Shown: positions 9,054 to 18,227, counted from the stretch's first letter. The stretch is 64,000 nt of DNA from Anoxybacillus tepidamans PS2 (GCF_000620165.1 NZ_JHVN01000001.1:451893-515892); one strand, 5' to 3'. The notes: generated by a model not told the origin, from the letters alone. Numbers and translations are program-made.

Positions 9054-10424
9054 TCATAGATCTTGTTTTGCCATATACGCTTGTTTCGGATGGTTCGGCT
9101 GATCCGGATATTTTAATTGAATTTTCTCTTCCTCTAACAGTTTAGCTAAATAATTGTTTCTCAATCCATCTGACGTTCTTTCTAACAGATGTGCCAACTC
9201 TTTTAGCATAAGTGGCCTTTTTGAACAAAGCTGTAGAATGATTTGCTCCATTACAGCTGGATGCAGACGTTTTTTCTTACGGGCTAACTCTGCAATACTC
9301 CATAGTTGTTCGTCGATCTCCTCATTATTTAAGGTTGTATGTGTATCATGTTGCTTATTTAAGGAGTTAGTCCGTTTATTTACGGAGTTAACCTCTTTAT
9401 TTACGGACTTAATCTTGTTATTTACGGAGTTGGTCTGTTTATTCACGGAGTTAGGGTCGTTATTTACGGAGATTCCCTCTCTATTTATGGAGTTTAGATT
9501 GTTATTTATAGAGTTAATTTCGTTATTTATTAAGTTAATCTTGTTATTTACGGAGTTGTCTATGTCCTGATTGATCCATTCATCGATTTCGTCGTTTTCA
9601 AACTGTATTACAGGATGCTCGTAATCTGTTTCATGTGATGCAGCAGTTTCATCTGGAAAAAACATTAATGTAAAAATGGTTCTTTCTGGACTTTGATGCT
9701 CAGAAAATTCCGGTGGTTTCCAATGATGCTCTTCCCACGCTGCTTTAATGTATTTCAATCCTGATCCTGCCCGCTTACAAAGGCCGATTAAAATAAACAT
9801 TTTAAATAAATTCGGATTGCGTAAATGACTCATTCCCCCAGAAAATACGGCATCAGATGAAGTACGTAGCAATCCAGGGTTCGAAAATCGAATGATATTT
9901 TGTTCTTTTTCAATCACAATGCCGCCTTCTCCCGAATAATCAGCATGAACTAATGTATTGATGACTGCTTCATGTAATGCCGATTGTAAAGAGTTACGGT
10001 CTTCAGCTATATGAGCCATTACCTTAAAATAAAAATCATACACGTTTCCCGACCATGTCCCATCCTGGGAAGTAAATCGCTTGGTCCAACTGTTTCCTTC
10101 AAAATCACCCCTATTTTCTCGATATTCAAGAAAATACTGCGGCAATACCTCTGTAATGATCCTCTCTTCGCTAAACATAAGTAATCCCGCAACCGTAACG
10201 CCTTCTTTACTGCTGTTTCTTAGCTTTCCCCATGCACCAATTTTGTATAAAAATTCTTTCGTCTCAAGCCCATTCCAAGGATGGTGTGGCTTTGCTGCGG
10301 CAAATTTTTCACGATAATGGTTCACTGATTCGAAGCTCAATTCGTTTAATCCGTAATGTTCCAGAATTAAATTATCCGTCAATATCATTGAATGACTATC
10401 TGAAACGTTTGTATATTTATTCAC
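9054..10424 (-). CDS. GHKL-type ATP-binding protein with ten 7-residue repeats, no AlbA_2 domain
   Basis: About 456 aa. Residues 140-230 match the HATPase_c_4 module found in Schlafen-AlbA_2 type predicted transcriptional regulators: N-box ALHEAVINTLVHADY (E154, N158), FSNPGLL (182-188), SGGM...LRNPNLF and RAGSGLKYI (numbering from the TTG at 10430). The usual N-terminal AlbA_2 domain of about 130 aa is missing. Residues 292-361 are ten consecutive heptads with core SVN/SIN. The C-terminus resembles a winged helix. Starts TTG 10430 and GTG 10424 are both in frame after GAGGGAG; GTG is better spaced. Function is unknown; a DNA-linked or RNA-linked regulatory role is only inference. Confidence 0.75.
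   Translation of the reverse strand: MNKYTNVSDSHSMILTDNLILEHYGLNELSFESVNHYREKFAAAKPHHPWNGLETKEFLYKIGAWGKLRNSSKEGVTVAGLLMFSEERIITEVLPQYFLEYRENRGDFEGNSWTKRFTSQDGTWSGNVYDFYFKVMAHIAEDRNSLQSALHEAVINTLVHADYSGEGGIVIEKEQNIIRFSNPGLLRTSSDAVFSGGMSHLRNPNLFKMFILIGLCKRAGSGLKYIKAAWEEHHWKPPEFSEHQSPERTIFTLMFFPDETAASHETDYEHPVIQFENDEIDEWINQDIDNSVNNKINLINNEINSINNNLNSINREGISVNNDPNSVNKQTNSVNNKIKSVNKEVNSVNKRTNSLNKQHDTHTTLNNEEIDEQLWSIAELARKKKRLHPAVMEQIILQLCSKRPLMLKELAHLLERTSDGLRNNYLAKLLEEEKIQLKYPDQPNHPKQAYMAKQDL
9351..9557 (-). repeat. 21-bp degenerate tandem repeat coding ten heptads
   Basis: Ten contiguous 7-codon units inside the GHKL gene: NSVNNKI, NLINNEI, NSINNNL, NSINREG, ISVNNDP, NSVNKQT, NSVNNKI, KSVNKEV, NSVNKRT, NSLNKQH. 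The frame is kept throughout and substitutions are mostly in positions 5-7, which suggests selection on the SVN core. Confidence 0.9.
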
Positions 10425-10621
10425 TTCCAATCTCCCTCTTGTATTATTTTATAAAAACAAAACCGCTTTCTTATGATTTTTATTTTATCACCTTTCCTGT
10501 TCCTTGCGGATAATAGCAAACAAAAGAAAATCAAAATATTCATATAGAGAGCGGATAATTTTTTTATTTTAAGGAAATTTATGTATATAACTTAGATGAA
10601 GATGAATAGGAGGTAAAAATC

Positions 10622-12151
10622 GTGCAATCTCTCCCTGTATCTGTTGAACCTTATTGGCGAACATCGGTCTCACTCCCGTCGTTTCCAACGTTAACAGAAG
10701 ATATTCATGTTGACGTGGCCATTGTCGGTGGAGGCATTTCTGGCATCACCACTGCCTATCTGCTTGCAAAAGAGGGGTTAAAAGTTGCAATTATCGAAGC
10801 CGATCAACTTCTAAACGGAACAACAGGCCATACGACGGCAAAAATTACCGCCCAACACGACTTGATTTATGATGAGTTTATCCATCACCTCGGCGAGGAA
10901 AAAGCCAAGCTGTATTACACAGCTTGCACAGAGGCATTACATTTTATTAAAACGATCGTGACAGAACAACAAATCGATTGCGATTGGCTGGAAGAAGATG
11001 CTTACATATACGCCAATTCTTCAACATCCTTGAACAAGCTTATTAACGAATGGAAAGCTTATGAAAAACTTGGCATTAACGGTGCTTTTGTTGAAACGAT
11101 TCCGCTTTCCATTCCAGTAAAAGCAGCGATCGTCATGAAACAGCAAGCGCAATTCCATCCGTTAAAATATCTGGTACATATGGTGAAAGAAATTACAGAA
11201 AACGGTGGAATGATTTACGAACATACCCCAGCGCGGGATGTCGAACAAGGGAACACATTAACTGTCATCACTCGCAATAAAAAGCGCATCGCATGCGAAC
11301 ATCTCGTCATCTGTTCCCATTTTCCATTTTATGATGGCGGATTTTATTTTTCGAGAATGTATGCAGAACGTTCGTATGTACTTGGGGTGAAAATTGATGG
11401 AAGCTATCCTGGCGGCATGTATTTAAGTGCCGACGATCCAAAACGATCCATTCGCTATGCCGCAACAATAGATGGCGAAAAACTGATCTTAGTGAGCGGT
11501 GAAAATCATAAAACGGGACAAGGTGTACCAACCATTCAACATTACGAAGCACTGCAATCGTTTGCATTAAATACGTTTTCCGTTACGTCCATCCCTTACC
11601 GCTGGTCAGCACAGGATTTAATAACATTGGACAAAGTCCCATACATCGGAAATATGACGGCCAACACTCGCAACATCTATGTCGCGACAGGGTATCGAAA
11701 ATGGGGTATGACAAACGGAACTGTCGCGGGTCTATTATTAACCGATCTCATCATGGGCCGGGACAACCAATATCGCGACCTTTATACGCCTTCGCGATTT
11801 TATGCTGATCCAAGCATTCAGCATTTCATTACGCAAAATTTTGATGTCGCGAAACATCTCATCAAAGGAAAGACTGAGACAGTCGTACGGACACCGGAAG
11901 ACCTGTCAAACGGCGAGGGAGCGGTTGTTGTCGTCAATGGGAGACGTGCCGGCGCCTACAAAGATGAAAACGGGACATTATCTATTGTCGATACGACATG
12001 TACTCATATGGGATGTGAGTTAGAATGGAATAGCGGTGATCGGACATGGGATTGCCCTTGCCACGGCTCCCGTTTCTCAGTATGCGGGGACGTTATTGAA
12101 GGCCCAGCAAAGCAACCGCTAAAAAAAATCGAAGACCAATCCCTACAATAA
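10622..12151 (+). CDS. yhfW: FAD-dependent oxidoreductase with C-terminal Rieske domain (YhfW type)
   Basis: 509 aa, the same length as B. subtilis YhfW. The N-terminus is a DAO-type FAD fold (VDVAIVGGGISGITTAYLLA, residues about 29-48; glycine-rich GxGxxG-like dinucleotide motif). The C-terminus is a Rieske [2Fe-2S] domain with CTHMGC and CPCHG cluster ligands, about residues 459-484. No signal peptide is seen, so it should be cytoplasmic. The GTG start at 10622 follows AGGAGGT at 8 nt. It is a monocistronic plus-strand gene between two minus-strand units and ends in a terminator. The amine or amino-acid substrate is unknown. Confidence 0.88.
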   Translation: MQSLPVSVEPYWRTSVSLPSFPTLTEDIHVDVAIVGGGISGITTAYLLAKEGLKVAIIEADQLLNGTTGHTTAKITAQHDLIYDEFIHHLGEEKAKLYYTACTEALHFIKTIVTEQQIDCDWLEEDAYIYANSSTSLNKLINEWKAYEKLGINGAFVETIPLSIPVKAAIVMKQQAQFHPLKYLVHMVKEITENGGMIYEHTPARDVEQGNTLTVITRNKKRIACEHLVICSHFPFYDGGFYFSRMYAERSYVLGVKIDGSYPGGMYLSADDPKRSIRYAATIDGEKLILVSGENHKTGQGVPTIQHYEALQSFALNTFSVTSIPYRWSAQDLITLDKVPYIGNMTANTRNIYVATGYRKWGMTNGTVAGLLLTDLIMGRDNQYRDLYTPSRFYADPSIQHFITQNFDVAKHLIKGKTETVVRTPEDLSNGEGAVVVVNGRRAGAYKDENGTLSIVDTTCTHMGCELEWNSGDRTWDCPCHGSRFSVCGDVIEGPAKQPLKKIEDQSLQ

Positions 12152-12203
12152 CGAACAAATAACTTAGGAACAGCTAGAAAGCTTTATCTCATGCATATAG
12201 CAA

Positions 12204-12250
12204 CAGAGGACATCCCTCACCTAGCTTTCGGGACGTCCTCTGTTTGTTTC
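12204..12250 (+). terminator. Terminator after the FAD/Rieske gene
   Basis: CAGAGGAC-TCCC pairs with GGGA-GTCCTCTG with a single mismatch around a 13-nt loop; a T-rich tail (TTTGTTTC) follows. Confidence 0.8.
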
Positions 12251-12693
12251 TCACTGCTGAAGCCGTTATACAACGATAGGTCCTGTAGCGACTTCTCCAA
12301 TGATTTACATTCCTTTTCCCAAAACTCAGCATTATCGATTCCCATTTTTACGGAATCAAGCATTGGATTCTTTTCCGCCTTTCCCCGATTTTCACCATCT
12401 TTAAATATTCGCAGCGCTGGGATAGCTAAGAGGCGAATAGCAATCATATTAAGCTCCGTCATACTCCCGACACTAATATTACCAAGCGCCCATAGTTCGG
12501 CTGTTTTGACACTCCTGTAAAAACCATAACCAAAATAATGTTTTTTAATGTGTATGAAAGCAGCCTTATATTCTTTTTTCGCGTAATAAGAATAATAGGC
12601 TATGATAGTAGAAAGGCAAAGAAAAATAACGTAACAGCAACAAAAATATTTTTTTGTAATAATAATGAAATTGAATATTACAAAATATATTTT
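12217..12693 (-). pseudogene. Gene remnant, about 158 open codons without a credible start
   Basis: The minus-strand frame is open from just after a TAG at 12694-12696 to the stop at 12217, which is long for such AT-rich DNA. It translates to a hydrophobic N-terminal stretch followed by YAKKEYKAAFIHIKKHYFGY, then an amphipathic region and a coiled-coil-like Lys/Glu-rich end. The first in-frame ATG is at 12462 and has no ribosome site at proper spacing, so the gene seems to have lost its 5' end. I do not recognise the family. Its end runs into the terminator of the convergent oxidoreductase gene. Confidence 0.35.
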
Positions 12694-12744
12694 CTATATT
12701 TGGATGAGTAATAATTATAAAACATATTCGATTTCATGAATGTT

Positions 12745-13887
12745 TTAACCGATGTTCATACCAATTCTACATGTTGCTGCAATATTTTTTGCTGTTTTTT
12801 CAATATAATATCGGGCGTGTTCAAACGCTTTGTCCAACGGAATAACGCCTGGCACGACACTATATAGAGCATCGATTCCATGCATTAAAACGATGTCGCT
12901 GTCGTCTGACAATGTCCCAGCTAAAGCAATGACCGGAACACCATATTTTTTTGCTGCTTTCGCGACACCGATGGGCGTTTTCCCATATGCTGTTTGACCA
13001 TCAATACGCCCTTCACCGGTAATAACAAGAGACGCTCCCTTGACTCGTTGTTCAAATTGGACCGTTTTCAAAACAATATCGATACCCGGCTTTAGATCGG
13101 CATCTAAAAAAGCTAACAAAGCGGCGCCAAGTCCTCCTGCCGCCCCAGCGCCCGGAACATTACGCACGCGTTTTCCTGTCGCCTGTTCGACTATATCTGC
13201 ATAGTGCCGTAAATTGTCATCCAGACGCCGCACCATTTGCGGCGTTGCTCCTTTCTGTGGTCCAAATACGACCGATGCTCCTCTCTCTCCAGTTAAGGGA
13301 TTCGTGACATCGCAAGCCACTTCAATTTTTACTTTCCGTAATCGTTGATCAAGCAGGGAAAGATCGATAGAAGCAAGCTCGCCTAAGCTCCCACCGCCAG
13401 GTTCAATTTCCTTTCCATGCCTATCTAACAAACGCGCGCCAAGCGCCTGCACCATCCCCGCTCCTCCATCATTTGTCGCACTTCCTCCAATACCGATAAT
13501 GATATGTTTGACTCCATAGTCAAGGGCCGCCTGAATGAGCTCACCTGTTCCTCTTGTTGTCGTAGTGAGCGGATTTCGTTTCTCGCGCGGGACTAGATGC
13601 AGCCCTGAGGCGGCCGCCATCTCAATAACCGCTGTGCTACCGCCGCCGAGCAGTCCGAAAAAAGCATCAACAGGCTCGCCCAAAGGCCCCGTTACCTTCT
13701 TTTCGATCATCGTGCCATCTGTCGCGTCAACAAGTGTTTGGACTGTCCCTTCCCCTCCATCAGCCATAGGAATGGTAATATACTCCGCCTCGGGAAATAT
13801 GTCGCGAAATCCTGTTTCAATCGCGATAGCTACTTCGCGGGCAGATAAACTTTCCTTAAATGAATCGGGTGCAATCACAATTTTCAT
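12745..13887 (-). CDS. glxK: Glycerate kinase (GarK/GlxK family)
   Basis: Phosphorylates D-glycerate (family products are 2- or 3-phosphoglycerate) with ATP, feeding glyoxylate or glycerate carbon into lower glycolysis; cytoplasmic, 380 aa. The family N-terminus MKIVIAPDSFKESLSA, the motif PMADGGEGTV, IIGIGGSATNDGGAGM and GEGRIDGQTAYGKTP are all present. The ATG at 13887 follows GAAGGTGA; an upstream GTG at 13896 overlaps this site. It stands alone, with no glyoxylate genes nearby. Confidence 0.93.
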   Translation of the reverse strand: MKIVIAPDSFKESLSAREVAIAIETGFRDIFPEAEYITIPMADGGEGTVQTLVDATDGTMIEKKVTGPLGEPVDAFFGLLGGGSTAVIEMAAASGLHLVPREKRNPLTTTTRGTGELIQAALDYGVKHIIIGIGGSATNDGGAGMVQALGARLLDRHGKEIEPGGGSLGELASIDLSLLDQRLRKVKIEVACDVTNPLTGERGASVVFGPQKGATPQMVRRLDDNLRHYADIVEQATGKRVRNVPGAGAAGGLGAALLAFLDADLKPGIDIVLKTVQFEQRVKGASLVITGEGRIDGQTAYGKTPIGVAKAAKKYGVPVIALAGTLSDDSDIVLMHGIDALYSVVPGVIPLDKAFEHARYYIEKTAKNIAATCRIGMNIG

Positions 13888-14313
13888 TGTTCTCACCTTC
13901 CACTTTTTCGAAGTAAAAAATAAAACATCTATCTACATTACAAACCAAATATGCCCATATTGCCTCGAAAAAACCGCAACTGTTACAAAACGCTTTTATT
14001 TGCATACTTCTATGATAAAAATGGAAAAGTTATAAAGAAAGAAAAATATTTGCGACTTATCCTATTTTCATCCCCTGAAATAGCGCTATAATTATAATTA
14101 AAATAAACGGCACAACATTTTGTTCTCAAGTAGAACATTCTCTTTACCACTCTAGTTCAACACAACAAAATGAATTATCGATCCACGTTAAATTTCTATT
14201 AGAGCCTTATCTTTAACTATTTCGTTTTTTCTCCCATGGCGGAGATTGCTGTCAAATAAGATTTTGCTGTTCCTCTAGCTGTCAGAGGTCAGGCAATAGG
14301 AGAGAAAGTAGAG

Positions 14314-15540
14314 ATGCTATTAAGAGCACAAAACATTATTTTTACCATTTTGTTCATCGCAGTGATTATTGCTGTTTGTTCATGGCCTTTTATTCCAGAT
14401 AGCACGTACATAATCGCCTTGGCCCTGTATTGGTTATTTTCTAGTCTATACAGCCATTTGCGCGTTGTAGAAAAAACAAAAAGCAACGTCCCGATCGATT
14501 ATGGCATCAACTATAGTTTATCGTTTGCGCTATTTGCTGGACCGCTTGGCTTACTGCTGTTTGAAACATTATTCCGCTTAACTGAGCATGTTACCAAAAA
14601 ATACTTAAAAACAGCAGAGCCCGATGAATGGCTCCATACTACGTATAACATCGGCGCTTTTGTTACCTCTAACTCCTTAGCATTCTACTTGTATCATGCT
14701 CTTGATCCTTTGTTTGACCGCATTCCATTTGGCTTTTGGTTGCTCCTGCTTTTGTTAATAGTGTTTGTTTCGTTATTAAGCGACATTTGCTTAATTGCCG
14801 TGTTTCGTGCAATTGGCGACATTCAGACATGGCAGGAAGCAATCGATTTTATTAAAACGAGAAGCCTGTTTGATATGGGAAAAGTGGCGCTCACTAACGG
14901 CCTTCTTTTCATCTTTTTGCAGGAACAACGTTGGGATATGCTTATTAGCTTGTTTTTGCTCAATTATTTCGTCAGCCACTCTTTTTTCTCCAAATCGCAA
15001 AGTATTCAACATAAAGCCGAGCGCGACCAATTTGAAAAAATGGCCTATACCGATTTTCTTACCGGTGTCCATAACCGTGCTTTTATGGATAAAAAAATTG
15101 CTGAGTTAAATGACAAAAAAGAATGGATGGGCGTTATCGTCGCAGATATCGATAATTTTAAAACAATTAATGATACATATAACCACGCAGTCGGCGACCA
15201 AGTAATTCGACACTTTGCTTCGACTTTGCGACGCTTTCTACGCGAGGAAGACTTTCTATTTCGCAGCGGCGGTGAGGAGTTTACAATATTTTTGCGCCAT
15301 CGCTCATTCGAAGAAAGCGTCCAGCTCGTAGAAACGATTTTGCAGGCCATCCGCAATAGTTTCGTATTGGCCGAATACGGAAATAAAGAATGTCTTGTTA
15401 CATACACATCCTCATTCGGCTTATACTTTTTTCAAACAGGTGGAGCTATTTCGATCGAAAAAGCGTATGTATATGCTGACCAGCTATTATTACAGGCGAA
15501 AAGCAGCGGAAAAAATAAAGTGGCGGCCAAATGCGGATAG
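14314..15540 (+). CDS. Membrane-bound diguanylate cyclase (GGDEF)
   Basis: 408 aa. Residues 1-225 hold six or seven hydrophobic segments, probably a membrane sensor of unidentified type; a GGDEF domain follows (about 240-405). The active-site loop is SGGEEF (GGEEF at 319-323, an accepted variant) and the metal residue is in VADIDNF (D280). An inhibitory I-site RxxD (R310-D313) sits five residues before the signature, so product inhibition by c-di-GMP is likely. AGGAGAG precedes the ATG. It is a single transcription unit ended by a strong terminator. The signal sensed is unknown. Confidence 0.88.
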   Translation: MLLRAQNIIFTILFIAVIIAVCSWPFIPDSTYIIALALYWLFSSLYSHLRVVEKTKSNVPIDYGINYSLSFALFAGPLGLLLFETLFRLTEHVTKKYLKTAEPDEWLHTTYNIGAFVTSNSLAFYLYHALDPLFDRIPFGFWLLLLLLIVFVSLLSDICLIAVFRAIGDIQTWQEAIDFIKTRSLFDMGKVALTNGLLFIFLQEQRWDMLISLFLLNYFVSHSFFSKSQSIQHKAERDQFEKMAYTDFLTGVHNRAFMDKKIAELNDKKEWMGVIVADIDNFKTINDTYNHAVGDQVIRHFASTLRRFLREEDFLFRSGGEEFTIFLRHRSFEESVQLVETILQAIRNSFVLAEYGNKECLVTYTSSFGLYFFQTGGAISIEKAYVYADQLLLQAKSSGKNKVAAKCG

Positions 15541-15584
15541 GATGTACAAAACAAGGCGCTGTATAATTTGTTTGAAGAAATAAC

Positions 15585-15617
15585 AAAAAATCCTTACCAT
15601 GTGGGTAAGGATTTTTT
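15585..15617 (+). terminator. Strong terminator after the diguanylate cyclase gene
   Basis: AAAAAATCCTTACC pairs with GGTAAGGATTTTTT around a 5-nt loop. The symmetric A and T tracts allow function in both directions. Confidence 0.92.
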
Positions 15618-15626
15618 AGTAGTCAT

Positions 15627-15680
15627 ATGAACCTCCCCCTCCTACATTCCATTTAGAGGTGGGAGACTTCTCGGGGGATA
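15627..15680 (+). repeat. IS200/IS605-like end, copy A (no transposase)
   Basis: Starts ATGAACCTC, holds TTTAGAGGTGGGAG and then ACTTCTCGG. The right half is identical to copy C over 21 bases and nearly so to copy B at 18147. The CTCCT/AGGTGGG-type hairpin followed by a short tail is the architecture of IS200/IS605 subterminal ends. It lies between the diguanylate cyclase terminator and the racemase gene end. Confidence 0.6.
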
Positions 15681-15699
15681 CTAAAAATACGCAATGTAC

Positions 15700-16809
15700 T
15701 TATGCGGGGGTCTTTTTGGTTGAACTATCGTCTTTTTCATCAGTGTGTAAATACTTCCTGTATACATAAGGCGATGTCATAACAGACATCATCGCCCCAT
15801 AGTCAAGAGAAAAGTTGATCTCATCACCAGGTTTTAAATCTACATTTTTCGCATCAAGAATAATATGGTCACTGCTTGAGCCTAGTATCTCAACGGGCAA
15901 AAGTGGCCTTAAGCCGCTCACTAGTACATCCTGCCGTCCCATCGCGACAATGGCTCGCCGAATCACTCCGCGTTCCTTAAAAGATACCGTTTCACCAAAC
16001 GCATTTCTTCCTCGATCGCCAAAAGGGACGGATGGCTTTAATTTCGATTCAATCACTTCCGCCACTAGACAGAATGCGTCTTGATATAGGCCCGGAATAG
16101 GTGCTCCATGCACCGTTTCTCGTCCCAAAAAGATCGACTCTCCAAGGCGAACATGATTAATCGCTCCTACATCTTTTGTATTTTTCAGCCATTGGTAGTT
16201 GGCTGAATTGCCCCCTGAAACATAAGGAAATATCAAAGAAAACCGCTTCTGCATATTCCTTGCGAGAGTGGAAAATTCGCGCATCTTTTGTTCGGTCGGA
16301 ATCACTCCGCCAAAACAAGCAAAGTTGGTACCAATTCCTGCGATTTGAATCCCGGGCAGTTTTAAAACTTCTTCAATAAAAGCCGGAAGGTCCTGAATCA
16401 TAATGCCTTCGCGTAAATCGCCCATTTCGACCATTAAAATGAGCGAATGGACCTTACATTGTTTTACCGCCTCCGCTGACAACGCTCGAATCACTTCCAG
16501 TTCGGTGTTCATGCTAATATCAGCAAACTGAACGACTTGCCCGACTTCACTTAGCGCAGGCGTGCGTAATAAAATGAACGTTGCTTTTAAGCCGGCCATT
16601 CTCATCTTTTTAATGCGAGAAATATTCGTATCTGCCAAACTAGTAATGCCGCTATCAATTAAAACTTTAGCAATCTCAAGGCTAGCGCCGACTCCTTTCA
16701 CCACTCCGGTCACTTGAATTCCTTTCTCTTCATGTAGTTTTTTAAGCATTTCAGCATTGTGCCGAATTTTCCTTAAATCAATTTCAACTCTCGGGGTGAT
16801 TTCTTTCAT
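15700..16809 (-). CDS. Alanine/ornithine racemase-family PLP enzyme
   Basis: 369 aa, fold-type III (alanine racemase-like) PLP enzyme. The PLP lysine is K38 in VTGVVKGVGAS; FACFGGVIPT, SGGNSAN and HVRLGES form the phosphate- and substrate-side motifs typical of the ornithine racemase (Orr) branch rather than the cell-wall alanine racemase. It overlaps the upstream DUF1611 gene by 4 bp (ATGA), so translation is coupled. No signal peptide. Expected reaction: racemisation of an amino acid or N-acylated amino acid; the substrate is not defined by sequence. The C-terminal 15 residues are a hydrophilic extension. Confidence 0.82.
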   Translation of the reverse strand: MKEITPRVEIDLRKIRHNAEMLKKLHEEKGIQVTGVVKGVGASLEIAKVLIDSGITSLADTNISRIKKMRMAGLKATFILLRTPALSEVGQVVQFADISMNTELEVIRALSAEAVKQCKVHSLILMVEMGDLREGIMIQDLPAFIEEVLKLPGIQIAGIGTNFACFGGVIPTEQKMREFSTLARNMQKRFSLIFPYVSGGNSANYQWLKNTKDVGAINHVRLGESIFLGRETVHGAPIPGLYQDAFCLVAEVIESKLKPSVPFGDRGRNAFGETVSFKERGVIRRAIVAMGRQDVLVSGLRPLLPVEILGSSSDHIILDAKNVDLKPGDEINFSLDYGAMMSVMTSPYVYRKYLHTDEKDDSSTKKTPA

Positions 16810-17891
16810 CCGATAGCCACCCCTGATTTTTCTTGCAAAGATGGGAAGTATTCAATAATACGATTGATGACTTTATCAGGCCCCATTTTTAAAACATCAG
16901 TAACCGGCAAATAAAACTTCCGCTCGTACTCAGCGATCGTTCTTTGCAGTTCATAATCGGACATCCCTTCATGGTTTAACGTAATAGCAATCACTTTCGT
17001 TTGACCAAAATGTTCAATCAAATCGATTTCGCTTTCAACTGTCGGCATTTTCATAAAAGGAAAATCCCCTAACACCTTTCGTTTCGGCGGATGCTGCAAA
17101 ATAACAGCTTTAGGTCTTGCTCCCTTCAAAATGCCGCACGAACTCACATAAGCGGGATGGCTTAATGCACCTTGTCCTTCCACAATAATGATATCAGGCT
17201 GCTCTGTTTCATTTGCTCTCACAATCTCTCTCTCTAACTCTCCAATCATATACTGAAGCGGAAAAGCGTCCATAGCAAAACCGTAAGAAGCTCCTTGAAT
17301 GAGTCCTGTCTGCCCTGTGGCAATAAAAGCGGTTCGATAGCCTCTTTCTTGCAACCCTTTATCAATGATCATAGCAGTGGTTCTTTTTCCGCAAGCCCCA
17401 TCCGTGCCAAGAACAGCAATGATAGGCGTTTTAATGTCGAGTATTCGCCCGGTAAACAATGTCCATTCTTTTTTCGGTCTCGGCTTGCGGACGTCACGAA
17501 TCTCAACGCCGCATCGTTTCGCAATTCGCATCATTTCTTCGTCGTCTGTAAGAAATTCTTGAAGCGGATTGATGATGTTCATTCCAGCTTCCATTGCTTG
17601 AATAATCACTTCTCGTTCTTCTTTTTGCAGGAATGCATTGGCTGGAGCAATCCCAAGGATAAAATAATTTGGCTTGGCTTTTGAAGAGGCAATGGCGTCT
17701 TGAAGATTTCTACAAATCGGAATGCCGTTTCTTTTTTGATCTAAAAACTCTCCTGAATCCTGTCCGGCTTTTGTGCTATCGATGACTGCCGTAATCTCGT
17801 ACATTCCTGAATTGCGAATCAGTCCGTTTGCGGTTTTTCCGTCCATGGACCCAAATTGATTTTCACAATAAATAATGGCATATTTCTTCAT
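16806..17891 (-). CDS. DUF1611 family protein (DgcN-like) with P-loop
   Basis: 361 aa. The N-terminal half is Rossmann-like (KYAIIYCENQFG...), the C-terminal half carries a P-loop, GTDGACGKRT (about 162-171), and IIIVEGQGALSHP. Members of DUF1611 (DgcN) have been reported to act in D-amino-acid catabolism by N-acetylating D-glutamate, usually next to the epimerase DgcA. Here the partner is an Orr-like PLP racemase instead, overlapping by 4 bp. TTG 17894 and ATG 17891 both follow GGAGGGAG; ATG is chosen. A large hairpin (17936-18003) precedes the gene. The role in D-amino-acid use is inference from the family and neighbour. Confidence 0.78.
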   Translation of the reverse strand: MKKYAIIYCENQFGSMDGKTANGLIRNSGMYEITAVIDSTKAGQDSGEFLDQKRNGIPICRNLQDAIASSKAKPNYFILGIAPANAFLQKEEREVIIQAMEAGMNIINPLQEFLTDDEEMMRIAKRCGVEIRDVRKPRPKKEWTLFTGRILDIKTPIIAVLGTDGACGKRTTAMIIDKGLQERGYRTAFIATGQTGLIQGASYGFAMDAFPLQYMIGELEREIVRANETEQPDIIIVEGQGALSHPAYVSSCGILKGARPKAVILQHPPKRKVLGDFPFMKMPTVESEIDLIEHFGQTKVIAITLNHEGMSDYELQRTIAEYERKFYLPVTDVLKMGPDKVINRIIEYFPSLQEKSGVAIG

Positions 17892-17935
17892 CAAGAAACT
17901 CCCTCCATTTTTTAATGTGAAATCAATTTTTCTCC

Positions 17936-18003
17936 ATGAAAAAGAACACCTGATCAGCTTCTCAAAGCAACATAATCACTTTGAGAAAGAAAAGATGTTC
18001 TTT
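17936..18003 (-). terminator. Two-tier hairpin with T-run upstream of the DUF1611 operon
   Basis: Inner perfect 9-bp stem TTCTCAAAG/CTTTGAGAA and outer stem AAAGAACA/TGTTCTTT, with a TTTTTC tail on the minus strand, 45 bp before the DUF1611 start. It could be the delayed terminator of the ABC exporter operon upstream or an attenuator in the leader of the racemase operon; sequence alone does not decide. Confidence 0.65.
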
Positions 18004-18146
18004 GTGAAAGAGGCATTTATGTTTATAGTGGATGAATGAAATGTAGAAAAAGACCGTTCTATTAATAATTATAATAAAATTACGGAAATATGTGAAATTT
18101 ATTGCTTCTTGGTCTATTGCTAATTGCATAAGAAGAGCGACACCCA

Positions 18147-18196
18147 ATGAACTTCTCCCACCTACACTCCGTTTAGAGGTGGGAAAAGCTCATGTT
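18147..18196 (+). repeat. IS200/IS605-like end, copy B (no transposase)
   Basis: ATGAACTTC, then perfect 8-bp hairpin TCCCACCT/AGGTGGGA around a loop containing CTCCGTTTAG. Closest to an intact hairpin of the three copies; the ACTTCTCGG tail is replaced by AAAGCTC. It lies between the exporter operon and the racemase operon. Confidence 0.62.
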
Positions 18197-18227
18197 AAAA
18201 AATAGCCATAAAAATCGTCTCGAACCT

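Noticed and set aside
9351..9557. Tandem 21-bp units looked like a CRISPR array or VNTR
   Set aside because: The units are contiguous with no spacers, differ from one another and keep the reading frame of a gene; they are coding repeats.
12191..12520. Plus-strand 109-codon frame opposite the gene remnant
   Set aside because: It begins inside a terminator and shows no recognisable protein features, while the minus-strand frame does.
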